Source: Bordetella avium (GTDB taxonomy: Bacteria; Pseudomonadota; Gammaproteobacteria; Burkholderiales; Burkholderiaceae_B). Taken from it: a stretch of 64,000 nucleotides of DNA. Position numbers and translations under genes: made by a program. Below the pieces are notes generated by a model. That model made no database searches and had not been told where the DNA came from. It saw nothing but the letters and a program-made list of their open reading frames with translations. Below are positions 29,042 through 37,634 of this stretch, piece after piece. How positions within the stretch are numbered: the stretch's first letter is position 1; each line of letters starts with the position of its first letter. The DNA lies in NCBI RefSeq assembly GCF_034424645.1, contig NZ_CP139969.1, forward strand, positions 2,294,001-2,358,000, in the 5' to 3' direction.

Positions 29042-29054
29042 GGCTTACCTGCGC

Positions 29055-30011
29055 TTAGCCAGCAGCGCGCTCTAGCGCCTGGACGTACATATCGGCGACA
29101 TCAAAACCCGTTTGCTCGGTGATTTCCACAAAGCAGGTGGGGCTGGTCACATTGATTTCGGTTACGTAGTCGCCAATGACATCCAGACCGATCAGAAGCA
29201 GGCCACGTCCGGCGGTTTTAGCCGCCACAGTCAGTGCGAGCTCGCGGTCGCGTGCCGACAAGGGCTGGGCCACACCACGCCCCCCCGCAGCCAGATTCCC
29301 GCGCGTTTCACCCGCCAGCGGAATGCGGGCCAAGGCGTAAGGCACGGGCTCGCCGCCGATGATAAGCACTCGCTTGTCGCCCTTGACGATCTCGGGGATG
29401 TAGCGTTGCGCCATGATGGTCCGCGCGCCATTGTCAGTCAGCGTTTCCAGAATGGCGTTGCGATTGGCCTCATTGGGTTGCAGACGGAAAATGCCGGTAC
29501 CGCCCATGCCATCAAGCGGTTTGACAATCACATCGCCATGCAGCCCGTGAAACGCCTTGATGCGGCTCATATTGCGCGTGACCAGGGTCGGCGCCGTCAG
29601 TTCGGCGACTTCCGTGATAGCCAATTTTTCCGGATGGTTGCGGATAGCCGAACCCGCGTTGAAGACCTTGGCGCCCTGAGCCTGCGCGTACTCGAGCAAA
29701 TGGGTCGAATAGACGTACTCCATGTCAAAGGGCGGGTCTTTACGCATCAGCACGGCGCCGAAAGCCGACAAGGGCACATCCTCGGCCGGACCGTTATCAC
29801 GCCACCAGCCCTGCTCATGCAGGTCTGCGCCCGCAAGCAACTCGATGGGCTGGCTGTGCGCCGCCACCGTTCCTGCATCGATATAAAGATCGCCCTGAAG
29901 CGCCACGCTCAGTGTGTGGCCGCGCGCCACGAGGGCACGCATCATGGCAACGGAACTGTCCTTGTATGCCTTGAGTTGCGGCAAGGGATCAATGATGAAC
30001 AAGACGTGCAT
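29055..30011 (-). CDS. gshB: Glutathione synthetase
   Basis: ATP-grasp ligase joining gamma-glutamylcysteine and glycine. 318 residues from ATG 30011 (MHVLFIIDPLPQLKAYKDSS), chosen because AGGAAA lies seven bases upstream; five in-frame residues before it are discarded. Family segments: VLMRKDPPFDMEYVYSTH, VKPLDGMGGTGIFRL and GLDVIGDYVTEINVTSPTCF. Leads the gshB-IIA-ptsH-ptsI run that is conserved in betaproteobacteria. Confidence 0.95.
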   Translation of the reverse strand: MHVLFIIDPLPQLKAYKDSSVAMMRALVARGHTLSVALQGDLYIDAGTVAAHSQPIELLAGADLHEQGWWRDNGPAEDVPLSAFGAVLMRKDPPFDMEYVYSTHLLEYAQAQGAKVFNAGSAIRNHPEKLAITEVAELTAPTLVTRNMSRIKAFHGLHGDVIVKPLDGMGGTGIFRLQPNEANRNAILETLTDNGARTIMAQRYIPEIVKGDKRVLIIGGEPVPYALARIPLAGETRGNLAAGGRGVAQPLSARDRELALTVAAKTAGRGLLLIGLDVIGDYVTEINVTSPTCFVEITEQTGFDVADMYVQALERAAG

Positions 30012-30120
30012 TACGTTTCCTGACACCTCTGCCCCGCCTCTTCAGCACGAAGATCGCGGAGCCGATTGATACATCGTAGCGCAACCGGGCCCACCCCGCG
30101 TGGAACTACAGACGCAAAGC

Positions 30121-30154
30121 GGCCCGGAATCTTCCTGTTCGGAAGACCCGGGCC
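30121..30154 (-). terminator. Hairpin downstream of infC
   Basis: GGCCCGG...CTTCC-TGTTC-GGAAG...CCGGGCC, a two-part stem starting 13 bases beyond the infC stop. The minus-strand continuation is only GCTTTGCG, so termination may be imperfect. It marks the end of the thrS-infC unit. Confidence 0.5.
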
Positions 30155-30166
30155 GGGATTACGGAG

Positions 30167-30715
30167 TCAACCGACCGAATCGGTCTTGGTGACAGCCGCT
30201 TTTTTCTTCGGTGCAAGCACCATGACCATCTGACGGCCTTCCAGCTTGGGCATCGCTTCAACCTGGGCCAGTTCGGTCAGGTCATCACGCACTCGCTCCA
30301 GTACCCGCATGCCGAGTTCCTGGTGAGCCATTTCACGGCCCCGGAAACGCAGCGTTACCTTGGCCTTGTCGCCCTCTTCGAGGAAGCGGCGCAGATTGCG
30401 CAGCTTGACCTGGTAATCGCCCTCGTCGGTCGCCGGGCGGAATTTGACTTCCTTGACCTGGATGACCTTTTGCTTGGAACGCGCCTCGGCCTGGCGTTTC
30501 TGTTCCTGGTACTTGAACTTGCCGAAGTCCATCAAGCGGCAGACTGGAGGATCGGCATTGGGCGCGATTTCGACCAGATCCACGTCAGCTTGCTCTGAAA
30601 GACGGAAAGCGTCGGTAATCTTGACGATACCAAGCTGCTCTCCCTCCAGACCTATCAGGCGCACCTCGGGGACGCGGATTTCACCGTTGATGCGAATGCT
30701 TTTTTCAGTGGCGAT
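30167..30715 (-). CDS. infC: Translation initiation factor IF-3 (non-AUG start)
   Basis: Binds the 30S subunit and checks start codons. The frame reads [24 protein letters not shown] before the first GTG, which is the normal IF-3 N-terminus, so translation must start upstream of the GTG at 30664. ATC at 30715, with AGGAG (30724-30728 on the plus strand as CTCCT) eight bases before it, gives 182 residues. Rare starts are known in infC (ATT in E. coli) and allow IF-3 to limit its own synthesis. It follows thrS by 20 bases. rpmI and rplT, which usually follow, are absent. Confidence 0.92.
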   Translation of the reverse strand: MATEKSIRINGEIRVPEVRLIGLEGEQLGIVKITDAFRLSEQADVDLVEIAPNADPPVCRLMDFGKFKYQEQKRQAEARSKQKVIQVKEVKFRPATDEGDYQVKLRNLRRFLEEGDKAKVTLRFRGREMAHQELGMRVLERVRDDLTELAQVEAMPKLEGRQMVMVLAPKKKAAVTKTDSVG

Positions 30716-30735
30716 GTTGAAAACTCCTAGAAAGA

Positions 30736-32688
30736 TTAAACAGCCTTGCTGTCTGGCTGAACGACGTTGCGCCGGCTGGCGACATCTTCATTCAGGCGCG
30801 CGACAAAGTCGTCGAAGGGGATGGCGCCCAGATCCAGGCCGCCCAGCCCACGCACGGCGACGGTTCCATTTTGTGCTTCCTTGTCGCCCACGACGAGGAT
30901 GTACGGAACCTTCTGCAAGCTGTGTTCACGGATTTTACGAGTGATTTTTTCACCACGCAAATCGGCCTGTACTCTAAAGCCTTGTTTTTTCAGGCTTTGT
31001 GTGATTTTGGCCGCATATTCGGCAGACGGCTCGGAAATGCAGCATACAACAGCTTGCACCGGAGCCAGCCACGGGGGCATGGCGCCCGCATGGTTTTCGA
31101 TCAACATGCCGATAAAACGTTCCAAAGAACCGAGAATTGCACGATGCAACATGACCGGCGCGCGGCGCTGGTCATTCTGATCGACATACTCAGCACCCAG
31201 ACGCACAGGCATCGAAAAATCCACCTGAATGGTGCCACACTGCCAATGGCGGCCGATGGCGTCTTTCAGCGTGTATTCGATTTTGGGACCGTAGAAGGCG
31301 CCCTCACCCGGCGAAATTTCAAACTCGCAGCCCGTGCGGCGCAGGCTTTCCATCAAGGCCGTTTCGGCTTTATCCCAGATCTCGTCGCTGCCGATGCGCT
31401 TCTCGGGCCGCGTGGCCACCTTGTACAGCACCTCGGTAAAACCAAAATCGCGGTACACCTTCTGCAGCAGCGCTGTGAAGTCGGCGCACTCATCCTGAAG
31501 CTGATCTTCAGTACAGAAAATATGGCCGTCGTCCTGCGTGAACCCCCGCACGCGCATCATGCCGTGCAATGAGCCGGAAGGCTCATTGCGATGGCACTGA
31601 CCGAACTCCCCATAACGCAGGGGCAGTTCACGATAAGAATGCAGGCCGGCATTGAAAATCTGCACATGGCCAGGGCAATTCATGGGTTTCAGGCCGTAAA
31701 CACGGTTCTCCGACTCTGTCGTGAACATGTTTTCACGGTAATTATCCCAATGCCCCGTTTTCTTCCACAGAGACAGATCGAGGATCTGCGGCGCCTTGAC
31801 CTCCTGGTAGCCATTGTCGCGGTAGACCGCGCGCATGTACTGCTCCACCTGTTGCCAAAGCGTCCAGCCCTTGGGATGCCAGAAAATCAGCCCCGGACCT
31901 TCGTCCTGGAAATGGAACAGATCCAGGTCACGGCCAATCTTGCGATGGTCGCGGTGTTCGGCCTCTTCAAGCATGTGCAAATAGGCATCCTGCTCGTCCT
32001 TGGTCGCCCAGGCCGTGCCGTAAATGCGCTGCAGCATCTCGTTGTTGCTGTCGCCACGCCAATAGGCACCCGCCAGCTTCATCAGCTTGAACACCTTGAG
32101 CTTGCCGGTAGACGGGACGTGCGGGCCGCGACACAGATCGATGAACTCGCCTTCGCGATACAGGCTGATCTTTTCATTGCTCGGGATGGAGGCAATGATC
32201 TCGGCCTTGTAGTTCTCACCGATACTCTTGAAATACGCCACGGCATCGTCACGCGTCCATTCTTCGCGCGTGACGACTTCATCCTTGCGGGCCAACTCGG
32301 CCATTTTCTTCTCGATGGCCTGGAGGTCTTCGGGCGTGAACGGGCGCTTATACGAAAAATCGTAGTAAAAGCCATTGTCGATGACCGGGCCGATCGTAAC
32401 CTGCGCATCCGGATAGAGCGATTTGACGGCATAAGCCAGCAAGTGCGCAGTCGAGTGCCGAATCAGGTCCAGGCCATCTGCGTCCTTGGCGGTCACGATA
32501 GCCAGCTTCGCATCCTGATCGATGCGAAAGCTTGTATCGACCAGCTTGGGCTCAGCATCGTTGACCGTGACTCGGCCGGCCAGGGCCGCTTTGGCCAGGC
32601 CGGTTCCGATGGACTGCGCAACCTCCGCGACCGTGACCGGCCCGGGATATTGGCGCTGCGAGCCATCCGGCAAAGTGATTTGTACCAT
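30736..32688 (-). CDS. thrS: Threonyl-tRNA synthetase
   Basis: Class II synthetase charging tRNA-Thr, with N-terminal editing. 650 residues from ATG 32688 ([20 protein letters not shown]), preceded by AGGAA; a start seven codons earlier lies too close to the terminator. TGS domain 1-62; editing domain with [16 protein letters not shown]; catalytic core with motif 2 ([21 protein letters not shown]) and the zinc-ligand Cys in [14 protein letters not shown]-terminal anticodon domain. It is preceded by a leader with a Thr-rich peptide and a terminator, suggesting attenuation by charged tRNA-Thr. Confidence 0.97.
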   Translation of the reverse strand: MVQITLPDGSQRQYPGPVTVAEVAQSIGTGLAKAALAGRVTVNDAEPKLVDTSFRIDQDAKLAIVTAKDADGLDLIRHSTAHLLAYAVKSLYPDAQVTIGPVIDNGFYYDFSYKRPFTPEDLQAIEKKMAELARKDEVVTREEWTRDDAVAYFKSIGENYKAEIIASIPSNEKISLYREGEFIDLCRGPHVPSTGKLKVFKLMKLAGAYWRGDSNNEMLQRIYGTAWATKDEQDAYLHMLEEAEHRDHRKIGRDLDLFHFQDEGPGLIFWHPKGWTLWQQVEQYMRAVYRDNGYQEVKAPQILDLSLWKKTGHWDNYRENMFTTESENRVYGLKPMNCPGHVQIFNAGLHSYRELPLRYGEFGQCHRNEPSGSLHGMMRVRGFTQDDGHIFCTEDQLQDECADFTALLQKVYRDFGFTEVLYKVATRPEKRIGSDEIWDKAETALMESLRRTGCEFEISPGEGAFYGPKIEYTLKDAIGRHWQCGTIQVDFSMPVRLGAEYVDQNDQRRAPVMLHRAILGSLERFIGMLIENHAGAMPPWLAPVQAVVCCISEPSAEYAAKITQSLKKQGFRVQADLRGEKITRKIREHSLQKVPYILVVGDKEAQNGTVAVRGLGGLDLGAIPFDDFVARLNEDVASRRNVVQPDSKAV

Positions 32689-32707
32689 CGACGGGATTCC
32701 TGGAAAC

Positions 32708-32733
32708 AAAAAACGCGGCTATCTAGCCGCGTT
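32708..32733 (-). terminator. Intrinsic terminator in the thrS leader (candidate attenuator)
   Basis: Read on the minus strand: AACGCGGCTA-GA-TAGCCGCGTT followed by TTTTG; 10-bp perfect stem, ending about 20 bases before the thrS ATG. The 5' arm (AACGCGGC) can instead pair with GTCGCGTT (32793-32800) around the stop codon of the leader peptide, an 8-bp alternative with one G-U. No other gene lies upstream that this terminator could serve. Confidence 0.8.
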
Positions 32734-32790
32734 TTATCTGCCTGTTTGTTTTGCGTTTTTTGTCTGCCGACAACAAACACCACTAACGAC

Positions 32791-32847
32791 TTAACGCGAC
32801 ATGGGGCGATAGGTCGTGGTCGTAGTTCGTGCCAGCGCGCAAAACAT
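32791..32847 (-). CDS. Candidate thrS leader peptide, five consecutive Thr codons
   Basis: 18 residues, MFCALARTTTTTYRPMSR, from ATG 32847 to TAA 32791. AAAGGG lies six bases upstream as a ribosome binding site. The Thr codons (32812-32826) are ACT ACG ACC ACG ACC in reading order. A longer in-frame reading opens upstream to ATG 33009, but its first half lies before the predicted transcription start. The peptide ends 57 bases before the terminator stem. Composition, position and the downstream terminator fit an attenuation peptide; this is inference from sequence. Confidence 0.7.
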   Translation of the reverse strand: MFCALARTTTTTYRPMSR

Positions 32848-32929
32848 GTGAGGCCCTTTGAATGAGAGGTAAAGCATCAGACCGTTGACATCCCACGTGC
32901 TGCCGGAATGCATTCGGTAATCTGCCCTA

Positions 32930-32938
32930 ATTGTATCA
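32930..32938 (-). promoter_or_regulatory. Candidate extended -10 promoter of the thrS leader
   Basis: Minus strand TGATACAAT: a TG dinucleotide one base before the -10 TACAAT. The -35 region (TTCCGG, 18 bases upstream) is poor, which fits an extended -10 promoter. Transcription would start near 32923, giving a leader of about 235 nt that includes the Thr-rich peptide. Confidence 0.55.
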
Positions 32939-33010
32939 CTTTTCACGCCTATCCCGGAAGCCATACCGCAGTAAAGCGACGTATCACCCAGGAAACAAAA
33001 AGCATTCATT

Positions 33011-33040
33011 TAGGACAACTTTACGCGCATATGTAGGACA
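33011..33040. repeat. Two direct copies of TAGGACA upstream of the response regulator
   Basis: TAGGACA at 33011-33017 and 33034-33040, 23 bases apart, about two helix turns, 114-143 bases before the response regulator start. The half-site resembles the TAGGA of RcsB-type boxes. Regulatory meaning is inference. Confidence 0.35.
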
Positions 33041-33153
33041 TTTCCCGATTTTTCCGCGTCGCGCCATTTGCACCAAATTGCCTTTAACCTGCGCTTCTAA
33101 GGCGACTCCCAATCGGACAAAGCCGCTCTAACAGAATTTTCAGGATTAAAAGC

Positions 33154-33897
33154 ATGTCGAACAATCTACCTCCCATTCCATCCAGCCAAGACAAACCCGA
33201 AGAAACCGGCGATCCCGGCTACGGCGTACGCCGCTACATGCTGCTGTCACGCCCAAGCCATAAGATCCGCGTGGCCATTCTCGATGATCATCCCGCCATC
33301 ACACTGGGGCTGGCCGCCTATCTGCGCAACCAAACCGACCTGGAGGTCAAATGCGTGGAAACCCGCGCCGACGCCTTGTCCAAAACCCTGCGTCAACAAC
33401 CTTGTGATGTCGCGGTCGTAGACTTTTATCTGCCGCGCCAACCCTGGGACGGCATGGATTTCATCCGCCGCCTGCGCCGTCAGTACCCTGAAATGGCCAT
33501 CATCACCTTCTCGGCCGGCAAAAACAGCGAGACCGAATTCGCCGCCTACCGGGCCGGTGCCAACGCCTATCTGCCCAAGGAAGCTTCGGTTGAAACCCTG
33601 GTCGAAGTCATCCGTCAGACTGCCGCAGACCGCCGGCAGTTTCTCGGCTGGAAAGACGGCCGCTCGCAAGTCACCGAACCCGCTCACCCGGACTCGCAAC
33701 TGACGACTGCCGAACTCGAAGTGCTGCGGCAGATTTCCCAAGGCCTATCCGTCACCCAGGTCGCCTCACGACTGCTGCGCAGCAAAAAGACCATCAGCAC
33801 GCATAAGCGCCGAGCCATGAAAAAACTGGGCCTGGCTGATGATCTGGCGCTGGCACTCTATCTGAACGAGAAATTCGAGCAGAATATCTGCGGCTGA
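33154..33897 (+). CDS. Orphan NarL/FixJ-type response regulator, RcsB-like
   Basis: Two-component response regulator of 247 residues. An unusual ~35-residue N-terminal extension precedes the receiver domain (about 36-160): acidic pair in ILDDHPAITLG, phosphoacceptor Asp in VAVVDFYLPRQ, and the Lys in YLPKEAS. A LuxR-type helix-turn-helix follows (LTTAELEVLRQISQGLSVTQ, then SKKTISTHKRRAMKKLGL), closest in wording to RcsB. AGGA lies nine bases before the ATG. No sensor kinase gene is adjacent. It is convergent and abutting with hemN. Targets unknown. Confidence 0.88.
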   Translation: MSNNLPPIPSSQDKPEETGDPGYGVRRYMLLSRPSHKIRVAILDDHPAITLGLAAYLRNQTDLEVKCVETRADALSKTLRQQPCDVAVVDFYLPRQPWDGMDFIRRLRRQYPEMAIITFSAGKNSETEFAAYRAGANAYLPKEASVETLVEVIRQTAADRRQFLGWKDGRSQVTEPAHPDSQLTTAELEVLRQISQGLSVTQVASRLLRSKKTISTHKRRAMKKLGLADDLALALYLNEKFEQNICG

Positions 33898-35277
33898 TCA
33901 GGCAATGCGCGAGTAACGATCGCTGAGCCCGGCATCACGCAGGCGCGCATCGAAAACCATTGCAATCGCCCGCACAAAAAACCAGCCCGGCTCCGTCACG
34001 ATCAGCACGCCAGCGTCGAGTTTCAACAGACCCAAGGCTTCGAGCTGCCGCAGTTGAGGCAGCTCCTCGGTAAAGGCATCCGCCTCTCCCCGCTCGGCGC
34101 TACGCTCGCCAAGATCGACTCGCCCCCGGCACATGATGTCCATGATGATGGCTCGCCGCCACAGGTCATCCTCGGTGCATTGCAGCCCGCGTTCAACCGG
34201 AAAGTCTCCGTTCCCGAGCGCCGCATAGTACGCGTCCAGATCCTTGTGATTCTGACTGTACACCGTGCCCATCTGGCTGATTGCCGACACGCCTAGCGCA
34301 AGCAGATCACGATCCGGCTGTGTGCTGTAGCCCTGGAAGTTGCGGTGCAGCGAGCCATCGCGCCGCGCCTGAGCAAGGCTATCCTCGGGCAGCGCGAAAT
34401 GATCCATGCCGATGTAGGCATAACCCATATCCATGAACCCTGAGATTGCCGCGCTCAATAGCGCAACCCGGCTTGCCGGATCGGGAATCTCTTCCGCCAG
34501 GATGCGCCGCTGAGGCTTGAAACGCGCAGGCAGATGCGCATAGGCATACAACGCAATACGGTCCGGACGCAATTCGCCGACCTGAGCGATGGTACGAGAA
34601 AAAGACGCCACCGACTGCCGTGGCAAGCCGTAAATAAGATCGACATTGATAGAACGGAAGCCCGCCTCGCGGGCACTGCGCATCAGCTCGCGCACCGCTT
34701 CATAAGGTTGAACACGATGCACCGCCTCCTGCACCGCCGGGTCAAAATCCTGCACACCGTAGCTCAAACGGTTAAAGCCCATCGCCGCCAGAGCAAAAAG
34801 ACGCTTCGCGTCTATGGTGCGGGGGTCGATCTCGATGGATATTTCGGCTTGGGGCGCCAGATCAAAATGATGGCGGATATCCGCCATCAGTTCTGCGAGT
34901 TCGGCGTCTGAAAGAAAGGTGGGCGTACCGCCGCCAAAGTGAAGCTGTGTCACGGTTCTGCGCGCACCGAGCCCCTGCGTCTGCAAACGCATTTCGCCGC
35001 GCAAGGCCTCCAGATAAGGCGTGGCACGCTCGTGGTGCCGAGTCACGACCTTATTGCAGGCGCAGTAATAGCAAACCGAATCACAGAACGGAATGTGAAC
35101 ATAAAGCGACAAGGACTCAGCCGGATCGCTGGCGCGCAGCGCGGTCTGCCATTGCTCCGCGCCAAAATCGGGACTCAGTCTGTCCGCAGTGGGATAAGAA
35201 GTGTATCGAGGCCCGTTTTTTGCGACTTTATCCAGAAGCTCAGGCTGAAACGCGGTACGTGATGTGGCTGAGAGCAT
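33898..35277 (-). CDS. hemN: Oxygen-independent coproporphyrinogen III oxidase
   Basis: Radical SAM enzyme that decarboxylates coproporphyrinogen III without oxygen in haem synthesis; cytoplasmic. 459 residues, as for E. coli HemN (457). The 4Fe-4S motif is CDSVCYYCACNK (CxxxCxxC), followed by LHFGGGTPTFLSD and SIEIDPRTID. The C-terminal HemN domain with YAYAHLPARFKPQRR is present. An FNR-like sequence lies about 40 bases upstream of the start, fitting low-oxygen control. HemW is excluded by length and the C-terminal domain. Confidence 0.95.
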   Translation of the reverse strand: MLSATSRTAFQPELLDKVAKNGPRYTSYPTADRLSPDFGAEQWQTALRASDPAESLSLYVHIPFCDSVCYYCACNKVVTRHHERATPYLEALRGEMRLQTQGLGARRTVTQLHFGGGTPTFLSDAELAELMADIRHHFDLAPQAEISIEIDPRTIDAKRLFALAAMGFNRLSYGVQDFDPAVQEAVHRVQPYEAVRELMRSAREAGFRSINVDLIYGLPRQSVASFSRTIAQVGELRPDRIALYAYAHLPARFKPQRRILAEEIPDPASRVALLSAAISGFMDMGYAYIGMDHFALPEDSLAQARRDGSLHRNFQGYSTQPDRDLLALGVSAISQMGTVYSQNHKDLDAYYAALGNGDFPVERGLQCTEDDLWRRAIIMDIMCRGRVDLGERSAERGEADAFTEELPQLRQLEALGLLKLDAGVLIVTEPGWFFVRAIAMVFDARLRDAGLSDRYSRIA

Positions 35278-35311
35278 GTGGCGATTATGCGCGTCGCGAA
35301 CCCGCCATCAT

Positions 35312-35325
35312 TTGATTTGGCGCAA
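35312..35325. promoter_or_regulatory. FNR/ANR-like box upstream of hemN
   Basis: TTGAT-TTGG-CGCAA; the left half-site is perfect against TTGATnnnnATCAA and the right matches at three of five positions. Centred about 41 bases before hemN. It also overlaps TTGATT of a possible -35 for the plus-strand small gene (TAGAAT at 35337-35342). Confidence 0.4.
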
Positions 35326-35373
35326 GAGCAGGCGCGTAGAATGAAGCCACTCCACTCAATGCAGGATATCCCC

Positions 35374-35619
35374 ATGGAAACTGAACTCGACGGCCGTCTA
35401 CTGGCCCTGCGCCAAGCCCTGGCCATTTCCATCGCGCTCTCCACGCGCGGCCACACCCAAGCCACCGACATGGCGCTGGAACTGCTGAACGATTTACGCA
35501 GCTACGCTGACAACAGCCCTTTCGATCAGCCCGTCTGGGTGCAAGGTGCGCAAAATGAGCTAGAGGAAATCTCCCGGCTTGTCCGCGCCTTCACTCAATC
35601 TGAAGACGACGCTTCCTGA
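35374..35619 (+). CDS. Small acidic protein, function unknown
   Basis: 81 residues from ATG 35374 (METELDGRLLALRQALAIS), preceded by AGGAT; an upstream in-frame ATG at 35341 is possible. Helical and acidic, ending QSEDDAS; no signal peptide, membrane segment or cysteine. It is divergent from hemN across a space with an FNR-like box, so it could share redox control. Family not recognised. Confidence 0.65.
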   Translation: METELDGRLLALRQALAISIALSTRGHTQATDMALELLNDLRSYADNSPFDQPVWVQGAQNELEEISRLVRAFTQSEDDAS

Positions 35620-35774
35620 GCGCAGGGTGCCGGATCACAACACTTGCCTAGGAGAGGCGTGAACCGATACGGCGCCTAAGCCCGCGACTTTGCAATCCTT
35701 GACTTTCAGTATCTTCCAAGAAGGATGTAAAATTTAGAAACATTCTCGCAACATCGCAGATTCCGCCTCCTCCC

Positions 35775-36008
35775 ATGAGCAAGCGCCCCCACCCCGAATT
35801 GAATACCTCGTCCGACGCAGAGCAACGCGCCCAACGTACCCTGGCGGCCGCCAATCGCATGATGAACCGGGAAGCCACGAAAATCGCCACCGAAATCAGC
35901 TCGGCAGAGGCGGAATTGATGCGTTATATGGAAGAGTTGCGCACCCGCCAGAGGAGCGGCTATGGCCATGCGGGCGTCGTCCTGCAACGACGCCCCAGGC
36001 TGCGTTAA
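35775..36008 (+). CDS. Small basic helical protein, function unknown
   Basis: 77 residues. The centre (about 15-58) is Ala/Glu/Arg-rich and probably coiled-coil (NRMMNREATKIATEISSAEA); the tail VVLQRRPRLR is basic. CCTCCTCCC precedes the ATG rather than a good ribosome binding site. It stands alone, with a strong terminator 104 bases downstream. No family recognised; moderate doubt that it is expressed. Confidence 0.5.
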   Translation: MSKRPHPELNTSSDAEQRAQRTLAAANRMMNREATKIATEISSAEAELMRYMEELRTRQRSGYGHAGVVLQRRPRLR

Positions 36009-36111
36009 TCGCCCTGCGCCACACTGCCTAGCCGCAAAACGCTGCGCCAGCGTTCGAGCCCGGACTGACAGGGTGATCCTGCCGCACACCAAGCCCCGCA
36101 CAAGCCCATAA

Positions 36112-36145
36112 AGACAGCCCGGCTCGCTTCAGAGCCGGGCTGTCT
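36112..36145. terminator. Strong hairpin between the small protein gene and paaK
   Basis: AGACAGCCCGGCTC-GCTTCA-GAGCCGGGCTGTCT, a perfect 14-bp stem 110 bases beyond the paaK stop. It can serve the paa operon on the minus strand, the small gene on the plus strand, or both; no long U-tract on either side. Confidence 0.6.
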
Positions 36146-36254
36146 GCCCCCCTGTCTCGCTTAGCCCTGATTGGTCTATCTCATCGTGAAGATAGGCGTT
36201 CCCAGTCTTCGCGCGCGGATCGACCTGAGCCAAACCGCATCGACCCGAGGTCGC

Positions 36255-37571
36255 TCAAAACTTGGGCCGCTTGTCCACCACACGACGTGCCTTGCCAGTC
36301 AGCGTGCGCTCGACCAGGCCGACCTCGGCGACTTGCACCCTCGCGCTCACACCGATATAGGATTTCACGGCATGTTGCAGCTCCTTGCCCACCGCCGCAC
36401 GCTCGCCTTCGGATAAGTGGCCAAACTCCGGGCGCAACTCGGTCAGGATTTCCAACTCATCCAAATTGCCGCTGCGCGTGAGCACCAATTGGTAGTGCGG
36501 CGCCAACTGGTTGATCTTAAGCACCTGCTCTTCAACCTGGGTCGGGAAGAGATTGACGCCGCGCACAATCAGCATATCGTCGCTGCGGCCGGTGATCTTG
36601 CCTATGCGGCGCATGCTGCGCGAGGTCGGCGGCAACAAGCGGGTCAGGTCACGCGTGCGGTAGCGGATGACCGGCATGGCTTCCTTGGTGAGCGAGGTGA
36701 ACACCAATTCGCCCAGCTCGCCGTCGGCCACGGGCTCCCCCGTATCGGGGTTGATGATCTCGGCGTAGAAATGGTCTTCCCAGACGACCGGACCGTCCTT
36801 GGTTTCCACGCACTCGCTCGCGACACCGGGGCCCATCACTTCCGACAGGCCATAGATATCGACTGCGTCAATGGCCGCTTCGCTTTCAACCTGCTCACGC
36901 AATTGGCCAGTCCAAGGCTCGGAGCCGAAGATACCGATGCGCAGAGAACTGGCACGCGGGTCCAGGCCCTGGCGGCGCTGCTCTTCAATAATGTTGCAGA
37001 AATAAGAAGGCGTGACCATGATGATGTCGGGACGGAAATCATTGATCAGTTGCACCTGCTTCTCGGTCTGGCCACCCGACATCGGAATCACCGTACACCC
37101 CAGACGCTCGGCGCCATAATGCGCTCCCAGCCCGCCGGTGAACAAACCATAACCATAGGCCACGTGTACGATATCGCCGGGCTTGCCGCCTGCCGCACGG
37201 ATCGAGCGCGCAACCAGATTAGCCCAGGTGTCCAGATCCTTGAGGGTGTAGCCCACGACGGTGGGCTTGCCCGTGGTACCGCTCGATGCATGAACACGCG
37301 CCACGCGCTCACGCGGCACAGCGAACATGCCATAAGGATAGTTGTCGCGAAGTTCTTTCTTGGTCGTAAAGGGAAACTTGGCGATATCCGAAAGCTGCTT
37401 CAGATCATCCGGATGCACACCGGCTTCATCAAAGGCGCGCTTGTAATGCGGCACATTCTGATAGGCGTGGTGCAGCGTCCACTTGAGTCTTTCCAACTGC
37501 AAAGCCTCCAGCTCATCTCGGCTGGCGTGTTCTATGGCGTCCAGCCCCGGCTTGCTTACGGTGTTGGGCAT
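36255..37571 (-). CDS. paaK: Phenylacetate-CoA ligase
   Basis: Activates phenylacetate to phenylacetyl-CoA with ATP, the first step of the pathway. 438 residues, normal length. The AMP-binding motif is HASSGTTGKPTVVGYT (about 94-109); YGLSEVMGPGVASE and YRTRDLTRLLPP follow, with the C-terminal domain ending LTGKARRVVDKRPKF. Last gene of the paa run, 63 bases after paaI. The terminator at 36112-36145 lies beyond. Confidence 0.96.
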   Translation of the reverse strand: MPNTVSKPGLDAIEHASRDELEALQLERLKWTLHHAYQNVPHYKRAFDEAGVHPDDLKQLSDIAKFPFTTKKELRDNYPYGMFAVPRERVARVHASSGTTGKPTVVGYTLKDLDTWANLVARSIRAAGGKPGDIVHVAYGYGLFTGGLGAHYGAERLGCTVIPMSGGQTEKQVQLINDFRPDIIMVTPSYFCNIIEEQRRQGLDPRASSLRIGIFGSEPWTGQLREQVESEAAIDAVDIYGLSEVMGPGVASECVETKDGPVVWEDHFYAEIINPDTGEPVADGELGELVFTSLTKEAMPVIRYRTRDLTRLLPPTSRSMRRIGKITGRSDDMLIVRGVNLFPTQVEEQVLKINQLAPHYQLVLTRSGNLDELEILTELRPEFGHLSEGERAAVGKELQHAVKSYIGVSARVQVAEVGLVERTLTGKARRVVDKRPKF

Positions 37572-37634
37572 GGTGTCTCTCTCCTGTTCTGCGCAGCCAC
37601 GAAAGGCCGCTTTCGCAATAAGTAAAGCTCGGGC

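Noticed and set aside
31591-32865. 424-codon plus-strand frame opposite thrS
   Set aside because: Shadow of thrS; it also runs through the leader terminator.
32848-33009. N-terminal half of the 72-codon frame that includes the Thr-rich peptide
   Set aside because: It begins upstream of the predicted extended -10 promoter and has no recognisable content; only the last 18 codons have a ribosome binding site and a plausible role.
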